A stretch of 64,000 nucleotides of DNA from Streptomyces sp. NBC_01142 (GCF_026341125.1 NZ_JAPEOR010000002.1:1426001-1490000); one strand, 5' to 3'. Counted from the stretch's first letter, positions 41,148 to 50,092 are shown. Notes: generated by a model not told the origin, from the sequence alone. A program made the numbers and translations.

Positions 41148-41216
41148 GTGGGACCCATTACCGCTGTATCAGGCTGGGTGCTCCCCCTCACGGCCGCGCG
41201 GTTCATCCGGCATTAG
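41148..41216 (+). other. Possible 22-codon open frame upstream of the methyltransferase
   Basis: GTG 41148 opens a 22-codon frame (GPITAVSGWVLPLTAARFIR) ending at TAG 41214. AGGAGG at 41143-41148 is well placed for an ATT start at 41157 rather than for the GTG. It could be a leader peptide or simply untranslated. No function is recognised. Confidence 0.25.
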
Positions 41217-41256
41217 GTGACCGCGGGAGCGCCCTCAGGCGCCCCGGAAGGCTCTT

Positions 41257-42057
41257 ATGTCGGCTTCACCCTCACTTCTCCCCCACTCCGTCATCGTCAC
41301 CAGGCTTCGTGCCGCCGGCTGCGTATTCGCCGAGGACGAGGCGCAGTTGCTCATCTCCACGGCACGGACACCGGACGACCTCGCCACCATGGTGGACCGG
41401 CGGGTCGATGGCCTGCCCCTCGAACACGTCCTGGGCTGGGCCGAGTTCTGCGGTCTGCGGATCATGATGGACCCCGGTGTGTTCGTACCCCGGCGACGCA
41501 CCGAGTTCCTCGTCGGCCGAGCCGCCGTCCTCGCCCCGCCCCGCGCCGTCGTCGTCGACCTGTGCTGCGGCTCGGGCGCGCTGGGCGCGGCACTGGCCGC
41601 GGCCCTGGACCGGGTCGAGCTGTACGCCGCCGACATCGACCCCGCCGCCGTACGGTGCGCCCGCCGCAATGTCGCTGCCGCCGGTGGCCAGGTGTACGAG
41701 GGGGATCTCTACGAGCCCCTGCCCGCCGCACTGCGGGGCCGCGTCGACGTCCTGCTCGCCAACGTGCCCTACGTACCCACCGAAGAAATCGAGCTGCTCC
41801 CCGCCGAGGCCCGCATCCACGAGGCGCGGGTGGCGCTCGACGGTGGCTCGGACGGGCTGGACGTCCTACGGCGGGTGACCGCCGCAGCGTCGCGGTGGCT
41901 GACACCGGGCGGCAGCCTGCTGTTCGAGACGAGCGAGCGCCAGGCGCCGCACGCGGTCGAAACCGTCGCCCGCAGCGGGCTGATCCCGCGCGTGGTCACT
42001 TCCGACGAGCTGTACGCCACCGTCGTCATCGCAACGAGGCCCTCGACGAAGCCCTGA
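41257..42057 (+). CDS. PrmC-like protein (glutamine-N5) methyltransferase
   Basis: A 266-residue methyltransferase with the SAM site VVVDLCCGSGALGAALAAAL and the acidic post-II segment LYAADIDPAAVRCARRN. The catalytic motif reads LLANVPYVPTEEIELLPAEA. PrmC/HemK normally has NPPY; here it is NVPY, which I believe is typical of the actinobacterial TIGR03704 group of unknown substrate. It is probably not the true PrmC, which methylates release factors, though the fold is the same. The gene stands alone and converges on a response regulator across a tandem-repeat spacer. Confidence 0.8.
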   Translation: MSASPSLLPHSVIVTRLRAAGCVFAEDEAQLLISTARTPDDLATMVDRRVDGLPLEHVLGWAEFCGLRIMMDPGVFVPRRRTEFLVGRAAVLAPPRAVVVDLCCGSGALGAALAAALDRVELYAADIDPAAVRCARRNVAAAGGQVYEGDLYEPLPAALRGRVDVLLANVPYVPTEEIELLPAEARIHEARVALDGGSDGLDVLRRVTAAASRWLTPGGSLLFETSERQAPHAVETVARSGLIPRVVTSDELYATVVIATRPSTKP

Positions 42058-42144
42058 CCGGCGGCGCCTTCCCGTCTTCCCGGTGATCGCCGCCCGTGCC
42101 TCCTGCACCTGAGCACGGACGGCAACCAGCGGCAAGCGGCCGGC

Positions 42145-42332
42145 GAAGCTCAGGAGCGGGACGAAACTCAGGGGCCCAAGAAACTCAGGGGCCCAAGAAG
42201 CTCAGGGGCCCAAGAAGCTCAGGGGCGCAGGAAGTTCAGAGGCGCAGGAAGTTCAGGGCCGCGCAAAGCTCAGGGGCCCAAGAAGCTCAGGGCCGCGCAA
42301 AGCTCAGGGGCGGGGCGAAGTTTCAGGGGCGG
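42145..42332. repeat. Minisatellite of about 17 bp, eleven imperfect units
   Basis: Units such as AAGCTCAGGGGCCCAAG, GAAGTTCAGAGGCGCAG and AAAGCTCAGGGCCGCGC follow head to tail between the methyltransferase stop and the response-regulator stop. The repeat runs into the last codons of the regulator gene. It has no coding character, and it may vary between strains. Confidence 0.8.
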
Positions 42333-42973
42333 GCGTCCAGGTACCGCAGCACCGCAAGGACCCTGCGGTGCCCCGACTCCCCCGGCGGCAGGCCCAGCTT
42401 GGTGAAGATGTTCGCGATGTGCTTCTCCACCGCCCGCTCCGACACCACGAAGCTCTCCGCGATCGAGTGGTTCGTACGGCCCTCGGCCATCAGGCCCAGC
42501 ACCTCACGCTCCCGCGGCGTCAGCGTGTCCAGTGCCGAGGTGCGGCGGCTCGCGCCGAAGAGCTGGGCGACGACCTCCGGATCGAGCGCCGTGCCGCCCG
42601 ACGCGACCCGCTCCAGCGCCGACACGAACTCGCCGATGTCCACGACCCGTTCCTTCAGCAGGTAGCCGACGCCCGCGCCACCGTTGCCCAGCAGCTGGGT
42701 CGCGTACCTCGTCTCCACGTACTGGGAGAAGATCAGCACCCCGACCCCCGGCCATGAGCGCCGTATCTCCACAGCCGCCCGCAGGCCCTCGTCCGTGTGG
42801 TCCGGGGGCAGCCGGATGTCGACGACCGCCGCCTGCGGGCGGTGTTCGGCGACCGCGGCCAGCAGTGAGGCCGCGTCGCCCACCGCCGCGGCCACCTCCA
42901 CCCCCCGCAGGGTGAGGAGTTGGACGAGTCCCTCGCGCAGCAGCGCGGAGTCCTCGGCGATGACCACGCGCAT
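42323..42973 (-). CDS. NarL/LuxR-family response regulator
   Basis: A 216-residue regulator. The receiver domain opens VVIAEDSALLREGLVQLL, the phosphoacceptor aspartate is in AAVVDIRLPP, and the conserved lysine follows in GYLLKERVVD. The LuxR-type helix-turn-helix is LTPREREVLGLMAEGRTNHS to SERAVEKHIANIFTKLGL. ATG 42973 is preferred over 42982 because GAAGGA then lies at normal spacing. It follows its histidine kinase by 12 bases. Its C-terminal end overlaps a minisatellite. Confidence 0.9.
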   Translation of the reverse strand: MRVVIAEDSALLREGLVQLLTLRGVEVAAAVGDAASLLAAVAEHRPQAAVVDIRLPPDHTDEGLRAAVEIRRSWPGVGVLIFSQYVETRYATQLLGNGGAGVGYLLKERVVDIGEFVSALERVASGGTALDPEVVAQLFGASRRTSALDTLTPREREVLGLMAEGRTNHSIAESFVVSERAVEKHIANIFTKLGLPPGESGHRRVLAVLRYLDARP

Positions 42974-42985
42974 GGGCGGCATCCT

Positions 42986-44239
42986 TCATCGGTCCGGGAG
43001 GCGGTACGGAAGTACGACGGTGACCACCGTAGGGCCTCCCGCCGGGCTGTCGCAGGTCAGCGCCCCGTCGACGGTACGGGCCCGGGCGAGCAGCCCGGTC
43101 AGCCCGCTGCCCGCGCCCACCGCCGCTCCCCCGCGCCCGTCGTCCCGTACGGACAGCCGCAGTTCACCGTTCCCGCACGACACCTCGATCTCCCCCTGCG
43201 TGGCGTGCGCGTGCTTGACCACGTTCGCGAGGAGTTCCGCTGCGCAGAAGTAGGCGATGGACTCCAGCGCGGGGGAAGGCCGTTCACGGATGTGTGCGGT
43301 GAGCGAGACCGGCAGGGCGACATCCGCCGCGAGCGTGGCCAGCGCCGCGTCCAGACCCTGGTCCAGGACCGGCGGATGGATGCCCCGCACCAGATGCCGC
43401 AGATCCGCGACCGCCTGCGTCGCGTTCGTACGGGCCGTCTCCACCACGCCCAGCACCCGCTCCCGGTCCGCGTCCGCCGCGATCAGCTCGCCGATCAGGG
43501 TCAGGTGCATCCCGAGCCCGACGAGCCGCACCTGCGTGCCGTCGTGCAGGTCCCGCTCGATGCGGCGCAGGGTCGCCGCCGCGTCGTCGACGGCCAGCGC
43601 CCGGGTCTCCTCCAGTGTGCGAATGCGCCGGCCCGTCCCGTCCGGGCCGAGCAGGGAGCTCAGCATCAGCCGGTGCGGGACGAGGGCGTGGCGCAGCAGC
43701 CAGGGAGCGGCGTACAGCAGCAGCGCGCCCGCCGCGACGACCGCGAGCCACCGTGGCCAGGAGTCGAACTGCACGCCGAAGAACTGGAGCGACACCTGGC
43801 GTACGGAGCCGTCCGGCTCGCGCACGGTCGTGTAGTTCCAGTGCTTGAGGATCGGATGGAGAAGGAACAGCAGCCCGTATACACAGCCGGCCACCACGGC
43901 GGCGAACGGCAGCACTGCGGTCAGCGGCGCGGCCAGCGCGCATCGGACCGCGCGCCACCCGGCCCGGTCCCCCAGCACCGCCCGCCGCCAGCCGAACGCC
44001 CCCGGCTCGTCGCGTCGTACGGGCGGCTCGATGTCGAGCCCGAGCAGGGCGCGGGCAAGCGTGCGCTGGAGCGCGCCGAGGGCCAGCGCGCCGCGCACGC
44101 TCAGGGCGATCAGCCACGGCCCGAGCGGCGTCACCGACAGCAGGCCGCCCACCAGCAGCCCGACGAGGACGAGCAGCATGCCCACCAGGGCGAGGGGCAG
44201 TGCCAGGAGGGCGTAGAGGAGGGCACGCAGTCGATGCAT
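42986..44239 (-). CDS. Sensor histidine kinase (HisKA_3 type)
   Basis: A 417-residue membrane kinase. The N-terminal part has membrane helices (LLYALLALPLALVGMLLVLV, VLPFAAVVAGCVYGLLFLLH, WLAVVAAGALLLYAAPWLLR) around a variable loop. The dimerisation segment holds the phosphoacceptor histidine in RIERDLHDGTQVRLVGLG. The ATPase domain has ELLANVVKHAHA (N box) and VRDDGRGGA (G box). It forms an operon with the sensor-domain protein upstream (21-base gap) and the regulator downstream. The start is ATG 44239 or TTG 44248. The signal sensed is unknown. Confidence 0.88.
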   Translation of the reverse strand: MHRLRALLYALLALPLALVGMLLVLVGLLVGGLLSVTPLGPWLIALSVRGALALGALQRTLARALLGLDIEPPVRRDEPGAFGWRRAVLGDRAGWRAVRCALAAPLTAVLPFAAVVAGCVYGLLFLLHPILKHWNYTTVREPDGSVRQVSLQFFGVQFDSWPRWLAVVAAGALLLYAAPWLLRHALVPHRLMLSSLLGPDGTGRRIRTLEETRALAVDDAAATLRRIERDLHDGTQVRLVGLGMHLTLIGELIAADADRERVLGVVETARTNATQAVADLRHLVRGIHPPVLDQGLDAALATLAADVALPVSLTAHIRERPSPALESIAYFCAAELLANVVKHAHATQGEIEVSCGNGELRLSVRDDGRGGAAVGAGSGLTGLLARARTVDGALTCDSPAGGPTVVTVVLPYRLPDR

Positions 44240-44260
44240 GAGGCTCAACCTAGAACTGAC

Positions 44261-44854
44261 CTAGAACTGGTGGATGATGGGGACGGACAGGACGGAGCAC
44301 AGCGCGGCGATGCCCAGCGCGATCCCGGTGGTCCGCAAGAGTCCGGAGCGGTCCGTGCCGAGGAGGCCGGTGACCAGCCGCGCCTGCACCGTGGTGAACC
44401 CCTTGACGACCCACGGTGTGAGGAACAGGAAGGGCACGCCGCCGCTGATTCCGTGCACGGCCCAGGCGCCGGCCATGGTGGGGCCGCCCCACGACTGGGT
44501 GGGGTCGTTGTCGGGCCGCAGTGGAAAGCCGAGGTTGATCGCCACGACCAGCCAGAAATAGCAGGTGACCGTGGCTGCTGCGACATTGATCGGCAGGCTG
44601 ATCACCGCGTGCGCGAGGGCGAGCGGGCCGGTGCGGGCCGGCTCCCCGGTCTCCAGTCCGAGAAGTCGCCCGGCGAGCCCCCGCTGTATGCGCCCGGCCG
44701 GGCCGCCGACGAGGGCGAGGGGGATGCACAGGATGCCGACCGGAAGGGCGAGCACGACGTACGCGACCCTCTTCCAGGTGTCGGCCGTAAAAGGGGCGCG
44801 GAGGATCTCGCGCGTCCGGCTCTCGACGGCCGGCGGCTGCTGTGTGGTGTCCAT
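44261..44854 (-). CDS. Putative-sensor-domain membrane protein
   Basis: A 197-residue protein with four membrane segments (VAYVVLALPVGILCIPLALV, LPINVAAATVTCYFWLVVAI, GAWAVHGISGGVPFLFLTPW, TTGIALGIAALCSVLSVPII). This is the layout of the 'putative sensor' domain (PF13796) that is often fused to streptomycete histidine kinases. Here it is a separate protein before the kinase gene, so it may be a sensory partner of that kinase. ATG 44854 is the first in-frame start with a family-like beginning. The divergent gene is the nir operon. Confidence 0.75.
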   Translation of the reverse strand: MDTTQQPPAVESRTREILRAPFTADTWKRVAYVVLALPVGILCIPLALVGGPAGRIQRGLAGRLLGLETGEPARTGPLALAHAVISLPINVAAATVTCYFWLVVAINLGFPLRPDNDPTQSWGGPTMAGAWAVHGISGGVPFLFLTPWVVKGFTTVQARLVTGLLGTDRSGLLRTTGIALGIAALCSVLSVPIIHQF

Positions 44855-44972
44855 GCGCCAAGGTTCCCGCCCGGGCGGCCCCGCATCGATCGTGCCAGTA
44901 CGGAGGTGGCAGGTGGGGTAAACCGAACCCCCGCCGCCCTCACACCCGAGCCCCCGGCATGCTGAGGGCAGC

Positions 44973-45010
44973 GTTCCCCGCGGGAAACAGACGGGGACCT
45001 GCCGGGTAAC
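44973..45010 (+). promoter_or_regulatory. GlnR-like box upstream of the nir operon
   Basis: GTTCC (44973), GAAAC (44984), GGACC (44995) and GTAAC (45006) are separated by six bases each, matching the arrangement of two a-sites and two b-sites in GlnR boxes. The last base is 22 bases upstream of ATG 45033, the same distance as in nasA. Confidence 0.7.
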
Positions 45011-45032
45011 ACCGACGACGCACGCTGCAGGC

Positions 45033-46226
45033 ATGGCTTCAGAGATCGTGGTGATCGGCGGCGGGACGGCGGGCGCACAGCTGGCGCGCCGGCTCGGCGG
45101 CGCGGGCATCTCCGTCACCGTTCTCGGCGAGGAGCCGCACGCCCCGTACAACCGGGTGCTGCTCGCGGAGGTCCTCGCCGGGCGGTACGGCCCCGAGGTG
45201 ATCGCTCTGCCCGAGGTGCCGGTACGGCGCGGTGTGCGGGCGACCTCCATCGACCGGGACCTGCGGCTGGTGCACTGCGCGGACGGCACCTCGGTTCCGT
45301 ACGAGCGGCTGGTGCTCGCGACCGGCTCCAACCCGGTGCTGCCGCCGCTGCGCGGAATCTCCGGCGGGCTGCCCGACGGCGTGCATCCCTTCCGTACTCT
45401 CGACGACTGCGCGGCGCTGTCGGCGGCCGTACGACCGGGCATCCGCGCGGTCGTCGTCGGCGGCGGGCTGCTCGGTGTCTCGGCAGCCCGCGCCCTGGCC
45501 TCGCGCGGCGCCAAGGTGGTGCTCGCCCAGCAGGGCGAGCACCTCATGGAGCGCCAACTCGACGTTTCCGCGTCGGTGTTGCTGCGTGACCACCTCGAAG
45601 CGCTGGGTGTGGAGATCCACACGGAGTGCCGCGTACGCGGCCTGCACGGCACGAACGTCGAGCTCGCCGACGGGTACGTCCTCGCCTCCGAACTCGTCGT
45701 GCTGGCATGCGGCGTACGTCCCCGGGTCACCCTTGCGCTGGACGCCGGGCTGGACGTCCGCAAAGGCATCGTCGTCGACGACGAGCTGCGCACCTCGGAC
45801 CCCTGCATCCACGCCATCGGCGACTGCGCGGAACACGCGGGGGTCGTCCAGGGCCTGGCGGGCCCTGCGCTGGAACAGGCGGACGTCCTGGCGTCCGTGC
45901 TCACCGGGACGGCCGCCCGCTACACCGGCACCCGCGCCCTGACCCGGCTGACCCTCACCGGGGAGGGTGCCGCCTCCGCCGGCCCGCTCGATCTCGCCGC
46001 GTTCGGCGATCCGACGCCCCGCCCCGGGGACGACGTCGTCCAGCTCGCCGATGCCACCCGGGGCGCGTACCGCAAGGTCGTCGTCCGCGGGGACCGGCTC
46101 GTCGGCGGGGTACTGCTCGGGGATCTCGCCGCAGTCGGCGCGCTCGCCCGTGCCTGGGAGGGCGACGAGGCCCTGCCGGACTCCGTGCCCCTGCTCCACC
46201 TGCTCACCAATGATGGAGGCCTCTGA
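45033..46226 (+). CDS. FAD-dependent pyridine nucleotide oxidoreductase of the nir operon
   Basis: A 397-residue flavoprotein resembling the N-terminal FAD/NAD module of NirB. The FAD loop is IVVIGGGTAGAQLARRLGG, the NAD loop is AVVVGGGLLGVSAARALASR, and TSDPCIHAIGDCAEHAG is the second FAD contact. It lacks the iron-sulphur and sirohaem domains. It is the first gene of the nir operon, followed by nirB after one base, so it is likely expressed with nitrite reductase and may deliver electrons or be an assembly helper. The GlnR-like box lies directly upstream. Confidence 0.82.
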   Translation: MASEIVVIGGGTAGAQLARRLGGAGISVTVLGEEPHAPYNRVLLAEVLAGRYGPEVIALPEVPVRRGVRATSIDRDLRLVHCADGTSVPYERLVLATGSNPVLPPLRGISGGLPDGVHPFRTLDDCAALSAAVRPGIRAVVVGGGLLGVSAARALASRGAKVVLAQQGEHLMERQLDVSASVLLRDHLEALGVEIHTECRVRGLHGTNVELADGYVLASELVVLACGVRPRVTLALDAGLDVRKGIVVDDELRTSDPCIHAIGDCAEHAGVVQGLAGPALEQADVLASVLTGTAARYTGTRALTRLTLTGEGAASAGPLDLAAFGDPTPRPGDDVVQLADATRGAYRKVVVRGDRLVGGVLLGDLAAVGALARAWEGDEALPDSVPLLHLLTNDGGL

Positions 46227-46227
46227 C

Positions 46228-48825
46228 ATGCCTGCGATGTCCACCCCCACGACTCCCACCATCGTGGTCGTCGGCCATGGCATGGTCGGCCAGCGATTCC
46301 TCGAGGCCCTCGCCGAGCGGGGCGTGGCCGGGCGAGCCCGGATCGTCGTACTCTGTGAGGAGCCCCGCCCGGCCTACGACCGGGTCCAGCTCACCTCCTA
46401 CTTCTCGGGCCGCACTCCCGACGATCTCTCCCTCGTCGAGGGGGACTTCATGGAGCGCCACGGCATCGAGCTGCATCTCGACGACCCGGCCGAGACCCTC
46501 GACCGGGCGGCCCGCACGGTCACCTCGCGGGCCGGCCGGACGTTCACGTACGACACGCTCGTCCTCGCCACCGGCTCGTACCCCTTCGTGCCGCCGGTGC
46601 CGAACAAGGACGCCGAGGGCTGTTTCGTCTACCGCACGATCGAGGATCTGCTCGCGATCGAGGAGTACGCCAAGACGGCCCGCACCGGCGCGGTCGTCGG
46701 CGGCGGGCTGCTCGGCCTGGAGGCGGCGGGTGCCCTCAAGGGCCTGGGCCTTCGGACGCACGTCGTGGAGTTCGCGCCCCGGCTGATGCCGGTGCAGGTG
46801 GACGACGGAGGCGGCGCGGCGCTGCTGCGCACCATCGAGCGGATGGGGCTGAGCGTCCACACGGGCACCGGCACCCAGGAGGTCACCGTCGACGAGACGG
46901 GGGCGGTCAACGGCATGGCCCTGTCGGACGGTTCGGTCCTGGCCACCGATCTTGTGGTCTTCTCGGCGGGCGTACGGCCCCGCGACCAGCTCGCCCGCGA
47001 CGCGGGCCTGGAGGTGGGTCAGCGCGGCGGCATCGTGGTCGACGAGCAGTGCCGTACGTCCGACCCCGCGGTGTTCGCGATCGGCGAGTGCGCGCTGGCA
47101 TCGGACGGCCGGGTGTACGGACTGGTCGCGCCCGGCTACGAGATGGCCGAGACCGCGGCCGCCGCGCTGGAGGGCGAGGTCAAGACCTTCACCGGTGCCG
47201 ACATGTCGACCAAGCTCAAGCTCCTCGGCGTGGACGTGGCCTCCTTCGGTGACGCGCACGGCACGGCCGAGGGCTGCCTCGACGTCGTGTACTCCGACTC
47301 CCGCTCCGGCATCTACAAGAAGCTGGTGGTCGACCCGGAGGGCACGCTGCTCGGCGGCGTGCTGGTCGGCGACGCCGACTCGTACGGCATGCTGCGCCCG
47401 CTCACCGGGTCCGTGCTGCCCGTCTCCCCCGAGCAGCTGGTGCTGCCGGCCGGCGCGGGCGCACCCGCCGCTCTCGGCCCGTCCTCGCTGCCGGACGACG
47501 CGGTCATCTGCTCCTGCCACAACATCACCAAGGGCACCATCCGCGGCGCGGTCACCGAGCACTCCTGCACGACCGTGCCCGAGGTGAAGAAGTGCACCAA
47601 GGCCGGTACGGGCTGCGGCAGTTGCGTCAAGGTGCTCGGCCAGCTGGTCAACGCCGAGCTGGAGGCATCGGGCGTCGAGGTCGACAAGGGCCTGTGCGGC
47701 TGCTTCGGCCAGACCCGTCAGGAGCTGTACGAGATCGTCCGGGCGCTGCGCATCACCTCGTACGAGCAGCTTCTCGACTCGCACGGCCGCGAGCCGGCCC
47801 GCGGCGGCAACGGCTGCGAGATCTGCAAGCCGGCCATCGGCTCGATCATCGCCTCGCTGGCGCCGACGATCGGCGCCGACGGCTACGTACTGGAGGGCGA
47901 GCAGGCCGCGCTCCAGGACACCAACGACCACTTCCTCGCCAATATGCAGAAGAACGGCTCGTACTCGATCGTGCCGCGCATCCCGGGCGGCGAGATCACC
48001 CCCGAGAAACTGATCGTGATCGGTGAGGTGGCCCGCGACTACAACCTCTATACGAAGATCACGGGCGGCCAGCGGATCGACCTGTTCGGCGCACGCGTCG
48101 ACCAGCTCCCGCAGATCTGGGCTCGGCTGGTGGACGCCGGCTTCGAGTCGGGGCATGCGTACGGAAAGGCACTGCGTACGGTCAAGTCCTGTGTGGGGCA
48201 GACCTGGTGCCGCTACGGCGTGCAGGACTCGGTCAAGATGGCCATCGACCTGGAGCTCCGCTACCGGGGCCTGCGCTCCCCGCACAAGCTGAAGTCCGCG
48301 GTCTCCGGCTGCCAGCGCGAGTGCGCGGAGGCGCAGAGCAAGGACTTCGGGGTCATCGCCACCGCCAACGGCTGGAACCTGTACGTCGGCGGCAACGGCG
48401 GCGCGACCCCGCGCCACGCGGATCTGCTCGCCCAGGATCTTTCGGACGCCGAACTGGTCCGGCTCATCGACCGGTTCCTGATGTTCTACATCCGCACCGC
48501 CGACCGTCTCGAGCGCACCTCGACCTGGCTGGAGCGGATCGAGGGCGGCCTCGACCATGTGCGGGACGTGGTCGTCCATGACTCGCTGGGCATCTGCGCG
48601 GAGCTCGAGGCGCTGATGGCGGCCCATGTCGCCGGCTACCGCGACGAGTGGTCCGAGACCATCAACGACCCCGAGCGGCTGCGCCGCTTCGTCTCCTTCG
48701 TCAACGCACCCGAAGTCCCCGACCCGACAGTGAAGTTCGTGCCCGAGCGCGACCAGGTCAAGCCCGATCTGCCGCTGCTGTCCATCCGTCCGCTGCAAGC
48801 CCTGGAAGGTACCGCCGCCCGATGA
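46228..48825 (+). CDS. nirB: Assimilatory nitrite reductase, large subunit
   Basis: An 865-residue NADH-dependent nitrite reductase, which reduces nitrite to ammonium. Order: FAD domain (IVVVGHGMVGQRFLEALA), NAD domain (GAVVGGGLLGLEAAGALKGL), BFD-like [2Fe-2S] segments (ICSCHNITKGTIRGAV, then CTKAGTGCGSC), a second small cysteine pair (CEICKP), and the sirohaem-4Fe4S domain. The last uses CVGQTWCRYG and SGCQRECAEA for its four cysteines. ATG 46228 follows GGAGG (46215-46219) at good spacing. It overlaps nirD by four bases. Sirohaem is needed, consistent with the CbiX-type gene at 25439. Confidence 0.95.
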   Translation: MPAMSTPTTPTIVVVGHGMVGQRFLEALAERGVAGRARIVVLCEEPRPAYDRVQLTSYFSGRTPDDLSLVEGDFMERHGIELHLDDPAETLDRAARTVTSRAGRTFTYDTLVLATGSYPFVPPVPNKDAEGCFVYRTIEDLLAIEEYAKTARTGAVVGGGLLGLEAAGALKGLGLRTHVVEFAPRLMPVQVDDGGGAALLRTIERMGLSVHTGTGTQEVTVDETGAVNGMALSDGSVLATDLVVFSAGVRPRDQLARDAGLEVGQRGGIVVDEQCRTSDPAVFAIGECALASDGRVYGLVAPGYEMAETAAAALEGEVKTFTGADMSTKLKLLGVDVASFGDAHGTAEGCLDVVYSDSRSGIYKKLVVDPEGTLLGGVLVGDADSYGMLRPLTGSVLPVSPEQLVLPAGAGAPAALGPSSLPDDAVICSCHNITKGTIRGAVTEHSCTTVPEVKKCTKAGTGCGSCVKVLGQLVNAELEASGVEVDKGLCGCFGQTRQELYEIVRALRITSYEQLLDSHGREPARGGNGCEICKPAIGSIIASLAPTIGADGYVLEGEQAALQDTNDHFLANMQKNGSYSIVPRIPGGEITPEKLIVIGEVARDYNLYTKITGGQRIDLFGARVDQLPQIWARLVDAGFESGHAYGKALRTVKSCVGQTWCRYGVQDSVKMAIDLELRYRGLRSPHKLKSAVSGCQRECAEAQSKDFGVIATANGWNLYVGGNGGATPRHADLLAQDLSDAELVRLIDRFLMFYIRTADRLERTSTWLERIEGGLDHVRDVVVHDSLGICAELEALMAAHVAGYRDEWSETINDPERLRRFVSFVNAPEVPDPTVKFVPERDQVKPDLPLLSIRPLQALEGTAAR

Positions 48826-49181
48826 CGATCGCCGCTGAGAAGCCCGAGAAGACGGATACACAGGTCCAGCTCCGCCTGGGCGGGGAGTGGTTCCCGCTCT
48901 GCGCACTGTCCCAGCTCACCCCGGGCCGCGGGGTCGCGGCCCTGCTGCCGGACGGCCGCCAGGTGGCGGTCTTCCTGGACCGCGCGGGCACACCGTACGC
49001 CATCGACAACCGCGACCCGTTCTCCGGCGCCCGGGTGCTGTCCCGGGGGCTGGTCGGCTCGTCGTCCGGCCGCCCCTTTGTCGCCTCGCCACTGCTCAAG
49101 CAGCGCTTCGACCTGGAGACGGGCCGCTGCCTGGACGACGAGACGGTATCGGTGACCGCCTACGAGGTGCGGATGGGGTGA
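48822..49181 (+). CDS. nirD: Nitrite reductase small subunit
   Basis: A 119-residue NirD protein with a Rieske-like fold: LCALSQLTPGRGVAALLPDG, VAVFLDRAGTPYAIDNRDPF, SGARVLSRGLVGSSSGRPFV and ASPLLKQRFDLETGRCLDDE. As usual for NirD, the Rieske cluster ligands are absent. It partners NirB. Its ATG overlaps the nirB stop (ATGA), so translation is coupled. Confidence 0.92.
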   Translation: MTIAAEKPEKTDTQVQLRLGGEWFPLCALSQLTPGRGVAALLPDGRQVAVFLDRAGTPYAIDNRDPFSGARVLSRGLVGSSSGRPFVASPLLKQRFDLETGRCLDDETVSVTAYEVRMG

Positions 49182-49237
49182 AAAGCGGCACACCCCTCAC
49201 GCCGTCGTCGGGCCGGCACGGCGACGACAATGGGCGG

Positions 49238-50092
49238 GTGGACACCGCGAAGACCCCACCACGAGGCGACGGCTGGGCTCGGTACTGGCGCGACCCGGAC
49301 CGCCCGCTGGAGGCCATGCACGCGCACTTCTTCCAGCACGTCTACCACCCGCACAGCCATGACGCGTACTCCTTCGGGATCACCGAGGCGGGTGCCCAGC
49401 GCTTCAGCTGCCGGGGCGGGGCGCACATCAGCGGCGCGGGCATGGTCATGGCGTTCAACCCGGACGACGCACACGACGGGCGGGCAGCGGCCGACCTCGG
49501 ATACCAGTACCGGATCGTGCACATCGGCCCCGATCTCGTACGCGACGTACTCGCCGACGCGACCGAAGGCCGGGGCGCGATGCCGCTGTTCGCGCAGCCC
49601 GCGCTGCACGACCCCGAGCTGCGGACCGCGCTGCTGAGGCTGCACACCGCGCTCGTCGGCGAGGCGGATCCGCTGGTACGGGACGAGCGGCTGACCGCGA
49701 CCGTCACGGCGATGGTCCGGCGCAGCGCGACGCGTCCGCTGCGGGCGCCTGAACCGGCGCAGGGCGGCCGGACCCGGACTGCCGCGCGCCGGGCGCGGGC
49801 GCTGCTCGACGAGGCGTACGCGGAGCAGATCCCGGCCCAGCGGCTCGCCGAGGCCGCCGGCTGCAGCCGCTTCGCGCTGTACCGCGCCTTCCACACCGAG
49901 TACGGCATGTCGCCCAGCGACTGTCAGCGGCTGCTGCGGCTGCGCCGGGCGCGCAGGCTGCTGGCGGGCGGCAGTTCGGCCGCGGATGCGGCGGCAGCAT
50001 CCGGCTTCACCGACCAGAGTCACTTCCACCGCTGGTTCGTGCGCTGCTTCGGGGTGACCCCGGGCGCGTACCGGAAGGCCCATCTATCTTGA
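49238..50092 (+). CDS. AraC-family transcriptional regulator
   Basis: A 284-residue regulator. An N-terminal cupin-like arm (FFQHVYHPHSHDAYSFGITE, AFNPDDAHDGRAAADLGY) is followed by two helix-turn-helix motifs (LAEAAGCSRFALYRAFHTEY and ADAAAASGFTDQSHFHRWFV). The arm pattern is that of the AraC ligand-binding family that detects small molecules. GTG 49238 is used since similarity begins there. It lies 56 bases after nirD on the same strand and could be read through, but no functional link to nitrite is evident. Confidence 0.85.
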   Translation: MDTAKTPPRGDGWARYWRDPDRPLEAMHAHFFQHVYHPHSHDAYSFGITEAGAQRFSCRGGAHISGAGMVMAFNPDDAHDGRAAADLGYQYRIVHIGPDLVRDVLADATEGRGAMPLFAQPALHDPELRTALLRLHTALVGEADPLVRDERLTATVTAMVRRSATRPLRAPEPAQGGRTRTAARRARALLDEAYAEQIPAQRLAEAAGCSRFALYRAFHTEYGMSPSDCQRLLRLRRARRLLAGGSSAADAAAASGFTDQSHFHRWFVRCFGVTPGAYRKAHLS

